A stretch of 64,000 nucleotides of DNA, from assembly GCF_004359215.1 (NCBI RefSeq), contig NW_027152195.1:378282-442281 (forward strand). The letters run 5' to 3'. Below, piece after piece: positions 53,765 through 63,769 of this stretch (its first letter is position 1; every line of letters starts with the position of its first letter). A model generated the notes under the pieces. It worked only from the letters and a program-made list of their open reading frames with translations. It was not told where the DNA came from and did not search any database. This DNA is from Bremia lactucae (taxonomy: Eukaryota; Oomycota; Peronosporomycetes; Peronosporales; Peronosporaceae). The translations under genes and the position numbers were made by a program.

Positions 53765-54660
53765 TTATAAAGAATTTGTCCTCAAAGACTCCCAGGATTG
53801 AAATGTAAAACGTTCAATCCGAGTCTTCTCATTGAGGACACTTTTGTTCATCGATGAGCTGCTGACAACCCGTTCGTTCTCAGGAATACTGTTGCCGACC
53901 GAATATCGACCACGTATTGGCATCTGTGGCAAGTAAGATCTGCTAGACTTTACGACCACGCAGATCAAATATCGCGCTAGTAGAATAAGTGAATAAGCTC
54001 CTATACTTAAGCAGCTTTTACTAAGATGTTTAATGTCTCAGTTTCCTCTTTGGAACTTACTTTCAAAGGTACCTGGAAACCTGTGACCACAGGTTTCTGG
54101 ATTATTATTCCCGCAGAATCTTGGGGACTTCTTCCTTCAATTTATAGGGAGTTTCCTTCCCAATTGCCTCTAGCTGTGATTGCGCAATCACAGCGAGATC
54201 TTCTATTATCGACTCTCCAGTCGATCTAGGACTTTTGCACTGTCACTTACAGACAGGCAATTGGAACTTTCTAGGAAGTGATTTCTAAGCAAGCATCCTT
54301 CTTTTGTACCACGCAACTTATTCGAGTGGTCGAACTTCAACGCTGCCTGTGATTGTGCGCAGCCGTCGGCATCTAGCTCCACAGTTTGATGGGTTGTCAC
54401 ACTGAGGTATTGTGCAGTCGTGCAAATGACCGAACCACAAGTGATACCATCGCACTCACTCGTGTGACATCCACACGCTTGTGGACGCTCCAAAAAGGCG
54501 TATATCAGATGACCATCTAATGAACAATAGGCAGGCAACGTCACGGCTTGATGCTGCCAGTTTATGCATGGCTCATACTTTCTGAGCCATGGAAATCCAA
54601 GGATGACATCAAATTTGTCATTTAAATCCAGTATAATAAAATCATCATCATACCGTTTCC
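53765..54660 (-). pseudogene. Protease end and linker of family D
   Basis: PWLRKYEPWINWQH-like protease end near 54550-54600, ITCGSVICTTAQYLSVTTHQ in the frame 54206-54544, then the frame 53765-53968 leading to RT. The active-site DSG was not found. Confidence 0.5.
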
Positions 54661-54731
54661 CATTTATAATTTATCAGTACAAACTACACGTTTCTTTACT
54701 GTTGGAGAAGCGCCTGTTGCTGGGCGCACTC

Positions 54732-55520
54732 TCAGCTTCGTAGCGGGAGGTCGATCGTTTCGCTAAGTGTTTCTAGGCACTGGGCGTAGGCACTGCACTC
54801 AAAGGTGTATGGTCCGTCTTTTGGCAACGATTGCATTTTTGCAATCGTTTGTAACTTCAAGAGCGAGGTTTTTAGCTCTCTACATACGAGAGGTCCATAG
54901 GTTCTGGACTCCCTTTTCTTGTCGTCTCGGAAGCGATAAGCTCCAGAGTGGACGAAAGCCTGTATAAGGCTGAAGTCCTCCTGTTCCGATACAGAGATCG
55001 ATTGGTCTAGCGTCTGTAGTTCAAGAGCGGAACAGGTGAGACTTGACAGGGCCGTCTGCAAAAACTTTATAAACACATTCACCTGTGTTTGTTCATCTAT
55101 TGGATGAATCAAGTTACAATTACAAGGTATCTTGTTTGTTAGGCATAAGCGTGAAGATCACGCGAGCTCGGCTCGAGCTCTGAATTCGGAACATGGCGGC
55201 ACAAATGTTTGCCTGAGTTGTGTCTTAACGACCTGATACGACCAACAAATCAATATCGTGAACCTTGACCTACGTCCCAGATTGTCACGTCCGGCTAAGT
55301 TGGACATGCCAAATTTCACTTTGTCACATCGTCATTGATGCGGCGAGCTTCAATGGCGTCATCTAATTCGACGAATCATCTTAAAAGGATATCGCCTTTG
55401 ACTGCTTTAAACTTAGAGACTTCTATCCATAAGTTTTCGGGTCGACGCGGAAGCGTCGGGCCGCTAGCAGCATGTAAATCCTGCTGCCTCAACAGTTCTA
55501 ACTGTTAGGTCTCCTGTCCT
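54732..55520 (-). pseudogene. Gag of family D
   Basis: Frame 54732-55112 (QTQVNVFIKFLQTALSSLTC, SEQEDFSLIQAFVHSG) fits the gag C-terminal region. 55241-55500 has scattered gag residues that match 13.1-13.6 kb (LVEG, DDAIEARRINDD-like, KVKFGMSN-like). Heavily decayed; no zinc knuckle seen. Confidence 0.5.
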
Positions 55521-55844
55521 CTTAACACCTCTGCATGTTAAGAGTCTTGTTAGTATAGCAAAACTACTTTTTCTTGGGCCTTGTCGAGTTCATGTTAAAT
55601 GAACTCAGCTATAGCCGCATGTTGCTCGTCTCTTCGTTGAGTGAACAACATGGCGCTAACTGCTGGCCCGCCTACGGCCGAATTCATGCTTTCGATCGCT
55701 CTCCATTCAAGGTCACATATTTGAGTGATTTTTACGCGTTGCGTGATAGCCTTGTTGGGGTACTTAAAAGCATTCTCCTTCTTTATCTAACATGTCTAAT
55801 TTGATGGAACTTGCGTAGGCCTTTAAACGGACGAAGAAGTGCTA

Positions 55845-56300
55845 CCAGGTGCAACAAGGCACCTTTTGCTAGTACTGATAACAGCACTAGTCACCTACAC
55901 TCATTACAGTGAAGGCGGGGTGCCTCGATTACTTCTCGTACACGACGTTCAACGGGAGGTTCCAAGAAGCTAACATGTCTTAGCTACAAGAGGAAATTTC
56001 TAAGGCTTTACAATAAAGAAAAAGTAAAACTGTATTAATACATTAAGTTGATTAAAAACGATCTTTTATTTACTGGCTTTAATATATTAAAAACTAACTA
56101 TGCAATGCGGCTCCATGCGCGACGCCTAATCGTGTCTTGTAACGAATGGCGGAGTTGATTTAAACTTTAATTAACATGTAATAAGTCAAATTAATAAAGA
56201 TAATAGTTTGTACTAAATAATTTATTTCCTCTCATAGCAAATAATATTTATCATTCCTCGTGTAGGTAATAACAATTATGTAACGGGACACCCCGTTACA
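55845..56300 (-). repeat. Family D 5' LTR
   Basis: On the element strand it begins TGTAACGGG with a 9-bp foldback (56279-56300) and ends near TTGTTGCA at about 55845. Two bases later TGGTAGCACTTC could be the primer-binding site. Matched by 13600-13935 and 20790-22206. Confidence 0.6.
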
Positions 56301-56329
56301 CTCTTGAGCGGTGCAATACAGCTGGTCTA

Positions 56330-56475
56330 GACGCTTTCTTGATAACATGCATCACCTACACAACGGTGGTCACTAAGTGAGCCTTAACTGAGTGACAGAT
56401 CAATTAACTTCACAAAAATTATTGACCTTTTCGTTAGTGAACTTAACGGGCCTGTAACCTAAGACAGCCCGTTTC
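56330..56475 (-). repeat. Family A LTR end fragment
   Basis: CATGCATCACCTACACAACGG... to TAACGGGCC and CAGCCCGTTTCA, matching the last 150 bp or so of family A LTRs as written. Confidence 0.5.
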
Positions 56476-56818
56476 AACTTACAGTTGCTAGGCCACGCTT
56501 AGCAACCGAAAAATCCTCTCTGCACGTCGTGTACGTGAATTATTTGGAGGTACAATGTCATCATTGCACGATAGCGACCACTGAAGCAATACTAGCGGTA
56601 GAAGCTCCGTTAAACTGTCTCTAGTCCAGAAATTTGTTCTGAACACTAAGTAGGCAACAAATTCTTTATATTAACAGGATGCATTCTTGAAAAATGAATC
56701 CACAGGCCGCCGACGAACCGGAATTTCCAATAATACGCGTGCATCGAGGTTTTTACCTTAGCCATGAGAGAATACCTAGATCCCCATGAAGTCAGCTCAT
56801 ATAAGATTAGCTAATTGG
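56476..56818. other. Unassigned spacer
   Basis: No coding signal. A short stretch (56520-56560) resembles family D LTR sequence in the opposite orientation. Confidence 0.25.
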
Positions 56819-57285
56819 TGTGGGCGGGCGCTGATCTAGCAGCCACCGCTCAACTTAATCGCACACCTTCAAGCACAATGATGGTGCGGATTAACCGTCT
56901 TCTCTGACGTGCAGTGAGGTAGTAGGTGGTGCCTAAGTGACCTCACCCAATAAACTAAGTACCTAAGGACAAGTGTCACCACGGAAGTGGTAATCCGACT
57001 TCACGTGCCACTTATTCACTAGGAAGTTGAGGCTGATTTATATTTAATAAATTAGAATATAAAACCTTTTAAACCAATCTATTTATGACACCTTTGTAGA
57101 TGTGCATCCTTACATTCCAAGCTTATTATTCTGAATACCTCGGATTACGGATGACTCTAGCCTTCATCCCTTCAATGTGAACACACCTTTGTGTGCATCA
57201 GGGTGGGTCACTTTGTGCACTTAGGTCTAAGTACTTCACATGAAGTAATCGGCCATTTCGTTAAAAACACAAAGTGTTTGTTATC
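56819..57285 (-). repeat. Family A LTR (A3), inner end deleted
   Basis: Starts TGTGGGCGGGCGC; lacks about 45 bp of the end (TTTAGCCCGTTACA and before). Confidence 0.75.
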
Positions 57286-57304
57286 ACACGGCGCCTGACA
57301 TGCC

Positions 57305-58210
57305 ACTTAAGAGGGGCAAAGATGACGGGTCGTCTGCGACGACACCCACAGAACCACGCACGAAGCGCACGCGCAGCGATAAACGCCGCCGTCGCCTAGT
57401 GCCTCAGTTGCAAAGCCGATAGCCACTAAAGCTGCTGTCGCGCTCGACTTAATGATTCAACCATTTGCGCAGTAAAGATGTAGAACTGTCGCTCATTGTT
57501 GACTACATGAGTCAACACCGTTGCCATCACCTCATAGTAGTGGTGAGCGCAGCGAGCTAATGGGGATGGGCGATGGCGCTGTATTGCCCATCCAAGCTTT
57601 ATTCATTGCTCCTAACATGGAGACACCCAACGTTGCGAAGGCCAACTAGCCTATCGTCAACAAAACAACTGGCTCGCCGTCTGCGCTAGCTAGCGCAGCG
57701 ACCATTCATGAGAGCGCTGCGCATAAAGGTGCAGCTGCATCTCATTTGGGCAGAACCACAACACTTACCGTATAGGCCATCATATTCAATGGGTGTGACG
57801 CAGAAGAGCCTGAGCTTAAAGCCCCACCGACGGCACGTGGACATGTCCAGTCGATGTCACAATTAAGCCGTATCGAATGCGGCTATGTGACCACCGATAC
57901 CACCTCCACCCAATGGCCTTATTCGAATCGAACTAGTGCGTTCTCCTAAAGCGCGCTACTCTAGATGCACATAATTATTATGGCTTTTAAAATTCATGGA
58001 AGGTTCAGGGGGAATCACTTGGGCGTGTTAAATCGATCCCGGTCGTGTTGCGTTCGAATGAATTATCCTATCATTACGAAGCGGGATACCTGCGCCGCTT
58101 TCAGCCACATTTTGGTGTGGCGAAACAACGTTTGCAGCGACTTGACTTCGCTCACTTGTGTGTGAGAGAAATCAATGGCGCTACTGTACCCTTTTTTCCT
58201 ATCATCACAC
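57305..58210 (+). pseudogene. Antisense ORF (aORF) of family A, copy A3
   Basis: Starts MPLKRGKDDGSSATTPTEPR with KRTRS (basic). After many shifts, a readable C-terminal part is IPVVLRSNELSYHYEAGYLR, RFQPHFGVAKQRLQRLDFAH, LCVREINGATVPFFPI (58020-58200). Compared with A1 and A2, residue changes such as QYEAEFLRR to HYEAGYLRR are conservative, which points to protein-level selection in the past. Beyond about 58205 the same frame is only a shadow of the chromodomain. Confidence 0.65.
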
Positions 58211-58617
58211 CGCTTCTTGTAGTCCATTCGTACCTAGAGGAGCAACAACTGGTGATCCTTTTCAAAGGCAGACACCAGGCCCGGTACGTCGACATGCAGG
58301 GCGCCGACCGGTTCCCAAGAGTTGAAACGCTTCGGGTATCCTCTCCACTGAACGAGGATTTGAAGCTTCTGCTGCACGGAGCGGTGGGCAATCAATTATC
58401 CAACAAGGAAGCATTGGCTGCCGGCAGCATTTATAAGTGAGCGTGGCGCTCGATAGGAGCAACGATTTTGCACACCTACTCGCGGCAGCCTATCCCGCTT
58501 CTGCTCAGTCGCAGGCATTAAGCTCTGCTGAACGACGGATCGAGGAACTCGAAAATCAAGTCTCGCGACTGACTTCGGATCTCCACGATGTCTGCGCGAA
58601 GGATCGCCAGTGACCAA
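58208..58617 (-). pseudogene. Chromodomain of family A pol (A3)
   Basis: NAAGSQCFLVG, stop, then LIAHRSVQQKLQILVQWRGY, PKRFNSWEPVGALHVDVPGL and VSAFEKDHQLLLL, ending at about 58208. It keeps WRGYP and SWEP, more complete than A1. The upstream linker is readable at 58440-58617 (VPRSVVQQSLMPATEQK). Confidence 0.7.
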
Positions 58618-58883
58618 AGGCTAAAACTTCGACTGGTCCTTTTGGAGAAGCTTATGCGGAAGGATCCGCATAACTCGCGTGATACCCCTCACTTTCCAAG
58701 CCCATATCGCGGTGGGAGGAATTATTTGGCTGGAAGACTATAATCTTCCCCGTCTTTTTCACCCGACCGACGCTCGACTCACAATCAGCGTCACCATTGG
58801 TCTTCTTAGACGAATGAGGGTATGTGATCTCTTCTGAATTAACATTCCATTACAGACGCCTCACGTAAAAGAAGGGTGTGTCT

Positions 58884-59987
58884 TCATATACGGCGGGAGT
58901 GTGAGCCTATAATTAAGGTCTCCAACCTCCTCGACCACCGTAAACGGCCCGATGACACGCGGCAATAATTCCGTAGTACCCTTAGGTAGTATAAAGCTGC
59001 ACTTTTAGGTAGGGTAGCACTGCTTAATAGTACTTTATCTCCCACTCTAGCGTTCATTAATTTTGCGACTATTTTGGTCGCATAATGTTTTTGCTTGTAC
59101 TGTGCGATTGCCATCGCGTCACAACTTTTTGTTTGATGACTAATCGCAAACGAAGCGTTGAGCCTCGCTCACGCTATTAGCATCAAATTCGCCTATGACA
59201 CCGCCGAGAGGCCGGTCATAGGACGTACCTGCCAAAACGAAACTCGTTATCGTTTAGGAGCACAGGCATTTCTTATTGTGACTCCATACTGACCACTGCT
59301 AAACCGGAAGGGTCCTTAGGGCAAGTTTCCGTCGTTGACAAGATACTCTCACGGATCATCGTCATGTTAACAAAACTATGTCACCAAGCGTAGTGAGTGG
59401 CCCTACCCCGCTAAGCCTCAGGCTGCGCACAAACGAGATTATCATTCGAGGATGGCGCACTCCGTTTATATAAAACGGCGTCTCAGCCGTACTGGCGTGG
59501 GCACTGTTATTTATAGAGAACCTTCACGAAGGGCAATTGCTTGCTCCATTCCTTGGGAGTCGCTACCGTGCGCAATACATCCGCCACGACCCGATAGCCT
59601 CGTTCCGTTTAGCCATTGGTCTGGGGATAACCGGCTGTTGACATGTACCTAGCAGCGCAAACACATGACGCAAAAACGCGACGTAAATCGTGGATCCCGA
59701 TCCGATACTATGTATTCGGGCATCCGGTCGGTACACATGATCCAAGAACAAGATAGCTGCATCCTTGCCTGTGATCGTGGTGCTACATGGCGCTAAATGC
59801 ACCGTTTTGCTCAGTCTGTCTACAGAGACGACGAGCCCCGTCCAACCCGTATGATCAGGCGGCATGCCAAACATAAAGTCCAGACTGACCGACTTCCAAC
59901 AATCCGTTGGAATCGACAGCGGCTTCAATGGCGCACTGCTAAACGGTGCAGGCTTTATGCGCTGAGCGAACAAAATTGGCCAACCAT
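58884..59987 (-). pseudogene. Integrase of family A (A3)
   Basis: SVSLDFMFGMPPDHTGWTGL and VVSVDRLSKTVHLAPC (59563-60009 frame) carry the first Asp; FLDHVYRPDARIHSIGSGST covers the next block after a shift. The C-terminal MNARVGDKVLLSSATLPK lies at 58884-59114. Decayed. The first residues of the 60009 frame already belong to A4 sequence. Confidence 0.7.
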
Positions 59988-60055
59988 GTAAAACATAGAT
60001 CACAGGCATTGACGCAGCTCTCTTGTTCTTGGATCATGTTTAACGACTTCACGGG

Positions 60056-61178
60056 ATGCCTGAGTCCATACTATCGGACCGGAATCCACGTCTTACGTCT
60101 GATTTTTGGCCACACGAATTCGAGCTGCTTAATAGCAATCTCCACCTGTTGACCGCAGATCATCCTCAGACCGATGGCCAAACAAAACGTGCCAATTGGG
60201 TCGAGGCGGATGTCTTGCGCACTATAGCGACTCCCAAAGAGTGGAGCAAGCAATTGCCCTTTGTGGAGTTCGCTATAAATAACAGTGTCCACGCCAGTAC
60301 GGGTGAGACACCGTTTTATATTAACGGACTGCGCCATCCTCGGACGCCAGTCTCATTTGTGCGCAGCCCGAGTCTTAGTGGGGAGGGCCCCTCACTATGC
60401 TCGGTGCGAAAGAGGGACATAGTTTCGTCAAAATGACGATGACCATGAGGGTATCATCTCAAAAAAAGAAACTTGCCCTAGTGACCCTGCCAGTTTAGCA
60501 GTGGTCAATAAAACAACGCCTTATGACCGACCTCTTGGCGGTATCATAGGCGAGTTTGATGCTAAAGCGTGAGCGAGGCTCAACGCTTTGTGGATGAGCG
60601 ATTAGCCATCACACGTAAAGTCCGTGACGCAATGGCAAGCGCACAGGACAAGCAAAAAGAATATGCGAAACGAAATGATCGCAAAAATAATGAACGCTTT
60701 AGAGTTGGTAAAAAAGTAACATTAAGTACTGCTACCCTGCCTAAGAATGCAATTTCTGTACAATCTAGAGGTACTACGAAGTTGTTGCCGCGTTTTTTTA
60801 TTGGGCCTTTACGGTGTTAGAATAGGTTGGAGTCCTAAATTATAGGCTCACCCTTCCCCCGTATTTAATGACGCACCCTGTATTTTCCGTGGGTCGTCTG
60901 AAAAGGTTTGTAGATCGAAATGAAGCCACATACCCTCATCCGTCTAAGGAGACCGATGGTGACGCCGGCTGTGAGTCAAGCATCGTTCGGGTGAGGAAGA
61001 CGGTGAAGGCAAAAAGCTATCAGATTCCTCCCTCCACGAACAGGACTTGGAGAGCAAGGAACATCACGCGAGTAACACGGATCCCTCAGCGTTATCCGTT
61101 CGAAAAGGTCCAAGCAAGTCTTCAGGCGTTCATAGCCCTGACGAGCCTTCGCTCGGACATCAACGAGATCCGAGGTCA
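60056..61178 (+). pseudogene. Integrase of family A (A4)
   Basis: ESILSDRNPRLTSDFWPHEF (second Asp as SDRNP), [19 protein letters not shown] (Glu to Lys), then EFAINNSVHASTGETPFYIN, closely matching A1. AQRFVDERLAITRKVRDAMA and KEYAKRNDRKNNERFRVGKK at 60569-60720; HPVFSVGRLKRFVDRNEATY at 60868-60960. Breaks at about 60436, 60568 and 60815. Runs into the gap. Confidence 0.8.
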
Positions 61179-61278
61179 NNNNNNNNNNNNNNNNNNNNNN
61201 NNNNNNNNNNNNNNNNNNNNNNNNNNNNNNNNNNNNNNNNNNNNNNNNNNNNNNNNNNNNNNNNNNNNNNNNNNNNNN
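61179..61278. other. Assembly gap (100 N)
   Basis: Exactly 100 N. The flanks correspond to A1 positions 1812 and 2981, so the real missing sequence is probably about 1.17 kb of family A (chromodomain and most of the antisense ORF). Confidence 0.9.
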
Positions 61279-61357
61279 CGCGGCGCGTATGCTTAGTTTG
61301 AGGTTGAGTGGGCGTCTTCGCAGACGACCCACCAACGTGGCCCCATTTAGGTGGCAT
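61279..61357 (-). pseudogene. Antisense ORF start of family A, copy A4
   Basis: MPPKWGHVGGSSAKTPTQ and KHTRR from the ATG at 61357, cut by the gap. Fourth copy of the same N-terminus. Confidence 0.6.
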
Positions 61358-61490
61358 CTTTAGCGCTGTGTATGAAAACACAGGTCGCTAGAGTGATTAA
61401 GTAAACTAGCGATGCGTAAAGCTGCTCGCAGTTCCTCTCTCCGCTTTGACGAATTATAAAATGTAAATTCGTTTTTAAAGGGGGGTATGG

Positions 61491-62017
61491 TGGAACTGGC
61501 TAAAGTTGCCCTAATGTTACACAGTCCCCGTTAAGTACACTTGGTGTACTTAAGGGGATGGTCAATACTAAATTATAGTAGACCCAACACTCGGGTGTGG
61601 TGCACATTTGTGACCAACCCTTGTGGATGTGATGCACATGTGTGCATTCACATTAGGAGGGATGACGCCCAGCGTCATCCGTTACGCGAGGTATCTAGAA
61701 AGATACGCTCGCAATACATATTAATTGTTATCTATAGAGATAACATTTAATTGGTAAAAATGGGTATTTGTATTTAATTCTATTAAATATTAATCAGTCT
61801 GTAAACAACTCCCTACTTGGTAAGTGCGCACGAGGAGACGGATTGCCGCTCCCGTGACGACACTTAACCAGAGTACTTAGTGTGTTGGGTGAGGTCGCTT
61901 GCGTGCCCACCACAACTATCTCACTGCACGCAAGAGAAGCAGGTTTAACCGCTTCCTCGCTGTGCTAGGTTGTGTGTCTAAGTATAGCGTGGCCGCATTA
62001 CGACGTGCCCGCCTACA
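61491..62017 (+). repeat. Family A 3' LTR (A4)
   Basis: 527 bp, TGGAACTGGC to GCCCGCCTACA. Contains stems at 61660-61680 (arm GGATGACGC) and 61727-61744 (arm GTTATCT). Preceded by the purine tract AAAGGGGGG. Confidence 0.85.
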
Positions 62018-62095
62018 TTGTTTGTGGATTTGCTTTCCTTTGTCCCATGACAACTAAGCGTGAGTCCCAGACGTTTTAGCAATTTCCTCGACGAT

Positions 62096-62480
62096 GAAAT
62101 AATGGTGGACATGAAAGCCACATTCCATCGGAGGATCAGGAGAAAGAACGCCGCTCTTACACGTGCCTCAAATCCGTTCCAGACCGTGGTGTCGCCGATT
62201 TGATAACTGAATTGCGCAGGACACAAGACCCTGAGTCCAACATTATTACGAAACCGCTCGATGAAGAGCAAGAGCGAGCAATCCTCATACAGGGACAAAC
62301 TCGTCGTCGAGCTGCAGATAGCGAAAGCTAAAGCTCACAGTGAATACATATTCACTTCACTTAGTGTGAAAGAGCGTCTCAAGAGGTCACGGGCACAGCT
62401 CCCAAGAGTTTTCAAAGGAGGGTTACCCCATCCACTTCACCAGATTCTGGTATTGGCTCTTACGACGGCGTCGCTTTAAA
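62096..62480 (+). pseudogene. Antisense ORF remnant of family B (B2)
   Basis: Readable blocks IAKAKAHSEYIFTSLSVKER and LKRSRAQLPRVF match B1 (IAKAKAHSEYRFTPLNADE). Earlier parts are frameshifted (EEDQEK.RRSYT-like). The IP[VI]VL..NET part is deleted: the sequence jumps to the chromodomain region at about 62420. Confidence 0.5.
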
Positions 62481-62807
62481 ATATCCCCCACGTTAATCTG
62501 AAGGTTCCCTCGCGCAGTAAGCAGCGCGGAAAGGGGCTGAAATCTATACGGAAGCATCTGATGCCCTAAAGCACGAAATGCAACTTCTTCGCGAGTTGCT
62601 CGGGTTAGAGGCTCTTTTGAGACGGTTCAAGACCGTCTTTTAATGGCCAGCTGGACATCCTGGTGCAGTTGCAGCAGACTGCGTCTCGCCGCCTTTTTCG
62701 GCGCAAGCGCCTCCAAGTCCTCATGGAAGGGTTCCGATATGGCATAAGCAAGCCGACGTAGAATTCTTAATGTGTACGAACCTTTCTAGGAAGGTTTAGC
62801 GTGTAAG

Positions 62808-63760
62808 CTAGGCCCTTCTTGGCCACGACCGTAAATGCCCCAATAAAGCGCGGGCGAAATTTGGTCTCGTAGACCGCGGAAGTCCAGTTAGTAGGTAAAT
62901 TTTAAGCGTCAAATAAATTTGGCCTCCGACCGCATAAGAATTAATACAGCTTCTGTCTCTGTCTCTGGCATCTGCTTGTTTTTTTTTGTTTGTCTTGGTT
63001 ATCAGCCATCGTGTCACGTACATGTCTTAAGACACTAAATGGCGTCGCGAGAAACTCGCTTACTTATTTTTAAATGGTAACAGGGCTGATATTAGCAAGC
63101 CTATCGGCTAATTCTCCTCCACCAAGCCCTGAGCCACGTAGTGGTATCGGTAACGGAACGCGTGGGTGGGTGATACCGCTGACATAGAACAGAGTGTAGG
63201 CTGTAGAGGCATAGACAGAGCGAGTTAACCCAAATTCCAACACTGAGAGCATTTACCAACAGCGCCTTGATGGGCATGATTCTTGCTTAGGGTGCGAGAG
63301 GTATCAATAGTATACGGGATGGCCGCTAAATGAGCCATTTTGCTCAACCGGGCAACAAATACCACTATGCCGGTGTAACCGGCCGAATCATTCGGTAGGC
63401 CGAAAACAAAATCCATACTAATGGACTCCCAACACCTTTTGAGTACGGTCAGACTTGCCAGTGGTGTAGCAGAATGAGCCGAGGGTTTAACCCGTTCGCA
63501 AATTTCGCATGTGCGAACATGAGTGCTGACCCATTCGTAAAGTTATGCCTCCAATAAATCTGGCTTACAGAGCCGTAGGTCTTTTCTCTACCGAGATGAC
63601 CACTAAGGACAGTATCGTGTGTCTCATAGAGGAGTCGATACTTCAAATCCTCATCATGAGGAACAACGACGCGCGGAGGATCTGCAGCGTCCGTGCAATA
63701 AAGCAACAGGTCGTTAGCGATAGAAAATCGATGTAACCTTGCACGCAAACGTGCCGACAA
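62808..63760 (-). pseudogene. Integrase of family B (B2)
   Basis: Zinc-finger histidines in YETHDTVLSGHLGREKTYGS (63449-63760). MDFVFGLPNDSAGYTGIVVF with the first Asp (63225-63416) is then joined by a deletion to LEFGLTRSVYASTAYTLFYV (63070-63252), which removes the second Asp and the Glu. HPRVPLPIPLRGSGLGGGEL follows. The C-terminal FIGAFTVVAKKGLAYTLNLP region lies near 62770-62860. Confidence 0.7.
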
Positions 63761-63769
63761 ATTTAGAGC

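Larger units (their letters stand above)
49271..55606. repeat. Cluster of short perfect inverted repeats in family D
   Basis: At least fifteen hairpins with 8-11 bp perfect arms and 0-8 nt loops. Starts with arms: 49772 CTGGTGATGC, 49985 CCAGGCTT, 50735 ACGAGCTG, 50940 GGATGCGT, 51835 TCGTCTTCG, 52018 CGTGAGAT, 52761 AATCGCCA, 52809 GGAACGCTGA, 53028 CATCGTGG, 53099 ACTTATGC, 54076 GAAACCTGTG, 54173 GCTGTGATTGC, 54826 AACGATTGCA, 55519 CTCTTAACA, 55586 GAGTTCAT. Many 6-7 bp ones lie between. Under uniform base composition about one would be expected in this length. Confidence 0.85.
49024..56300 (-). mobile_element. Ty3/gypsy family D, nearly full length, decayed
   Basis: Minus strand: 5' LTR (about 55845-56300), gag, protease, RT, RNase H, integrase, chromodomain, then a region with a possible plus-strand ORF, and a 3' LTR remnant (49024-49200). 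Every ORF is broken by several frameshifts. It is remarkable for its density of short perfect inverted repeats. Other family D pieces lie at 13.1-15.0 and 20.8-22.2 kb. Confidence 0.75.
56819..59987 (-). mobile_element. Family A gypsy copy A3 (3' half), minus strand
   Basis: LTR (56819-57285), antisense ORF (plus strand), chromodomain, integrase. It ends at about 59987 inside the integrase zinc-finger region, where copy A4 begins in the opposite orientation. The LTR inner end, polypurine tract and leader are deleted, so the LTR joins the antisense ORF directly. Confidence 0.8.
59988..62017 (+). mobile_element. Family A gypsy copy A4 (3' half), plus strand
   Basis: Starts inside integrase at the same family position where A3 ends, then integrase, a sequence gap, the antisense ORF start, a polypurine tract (61478-61485) and the LTR. 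It faces A3 head to head. Confidence 0.8.

Noticed and set aside
58205..58440. C-terminal half of the 131-codon plus-strand ORF 58045-58440
   Set aside because: The opposite strand carries a clear chromodomain (WRGYP, SWEP); only the part before about 58205 belongs to the antisense ORF.
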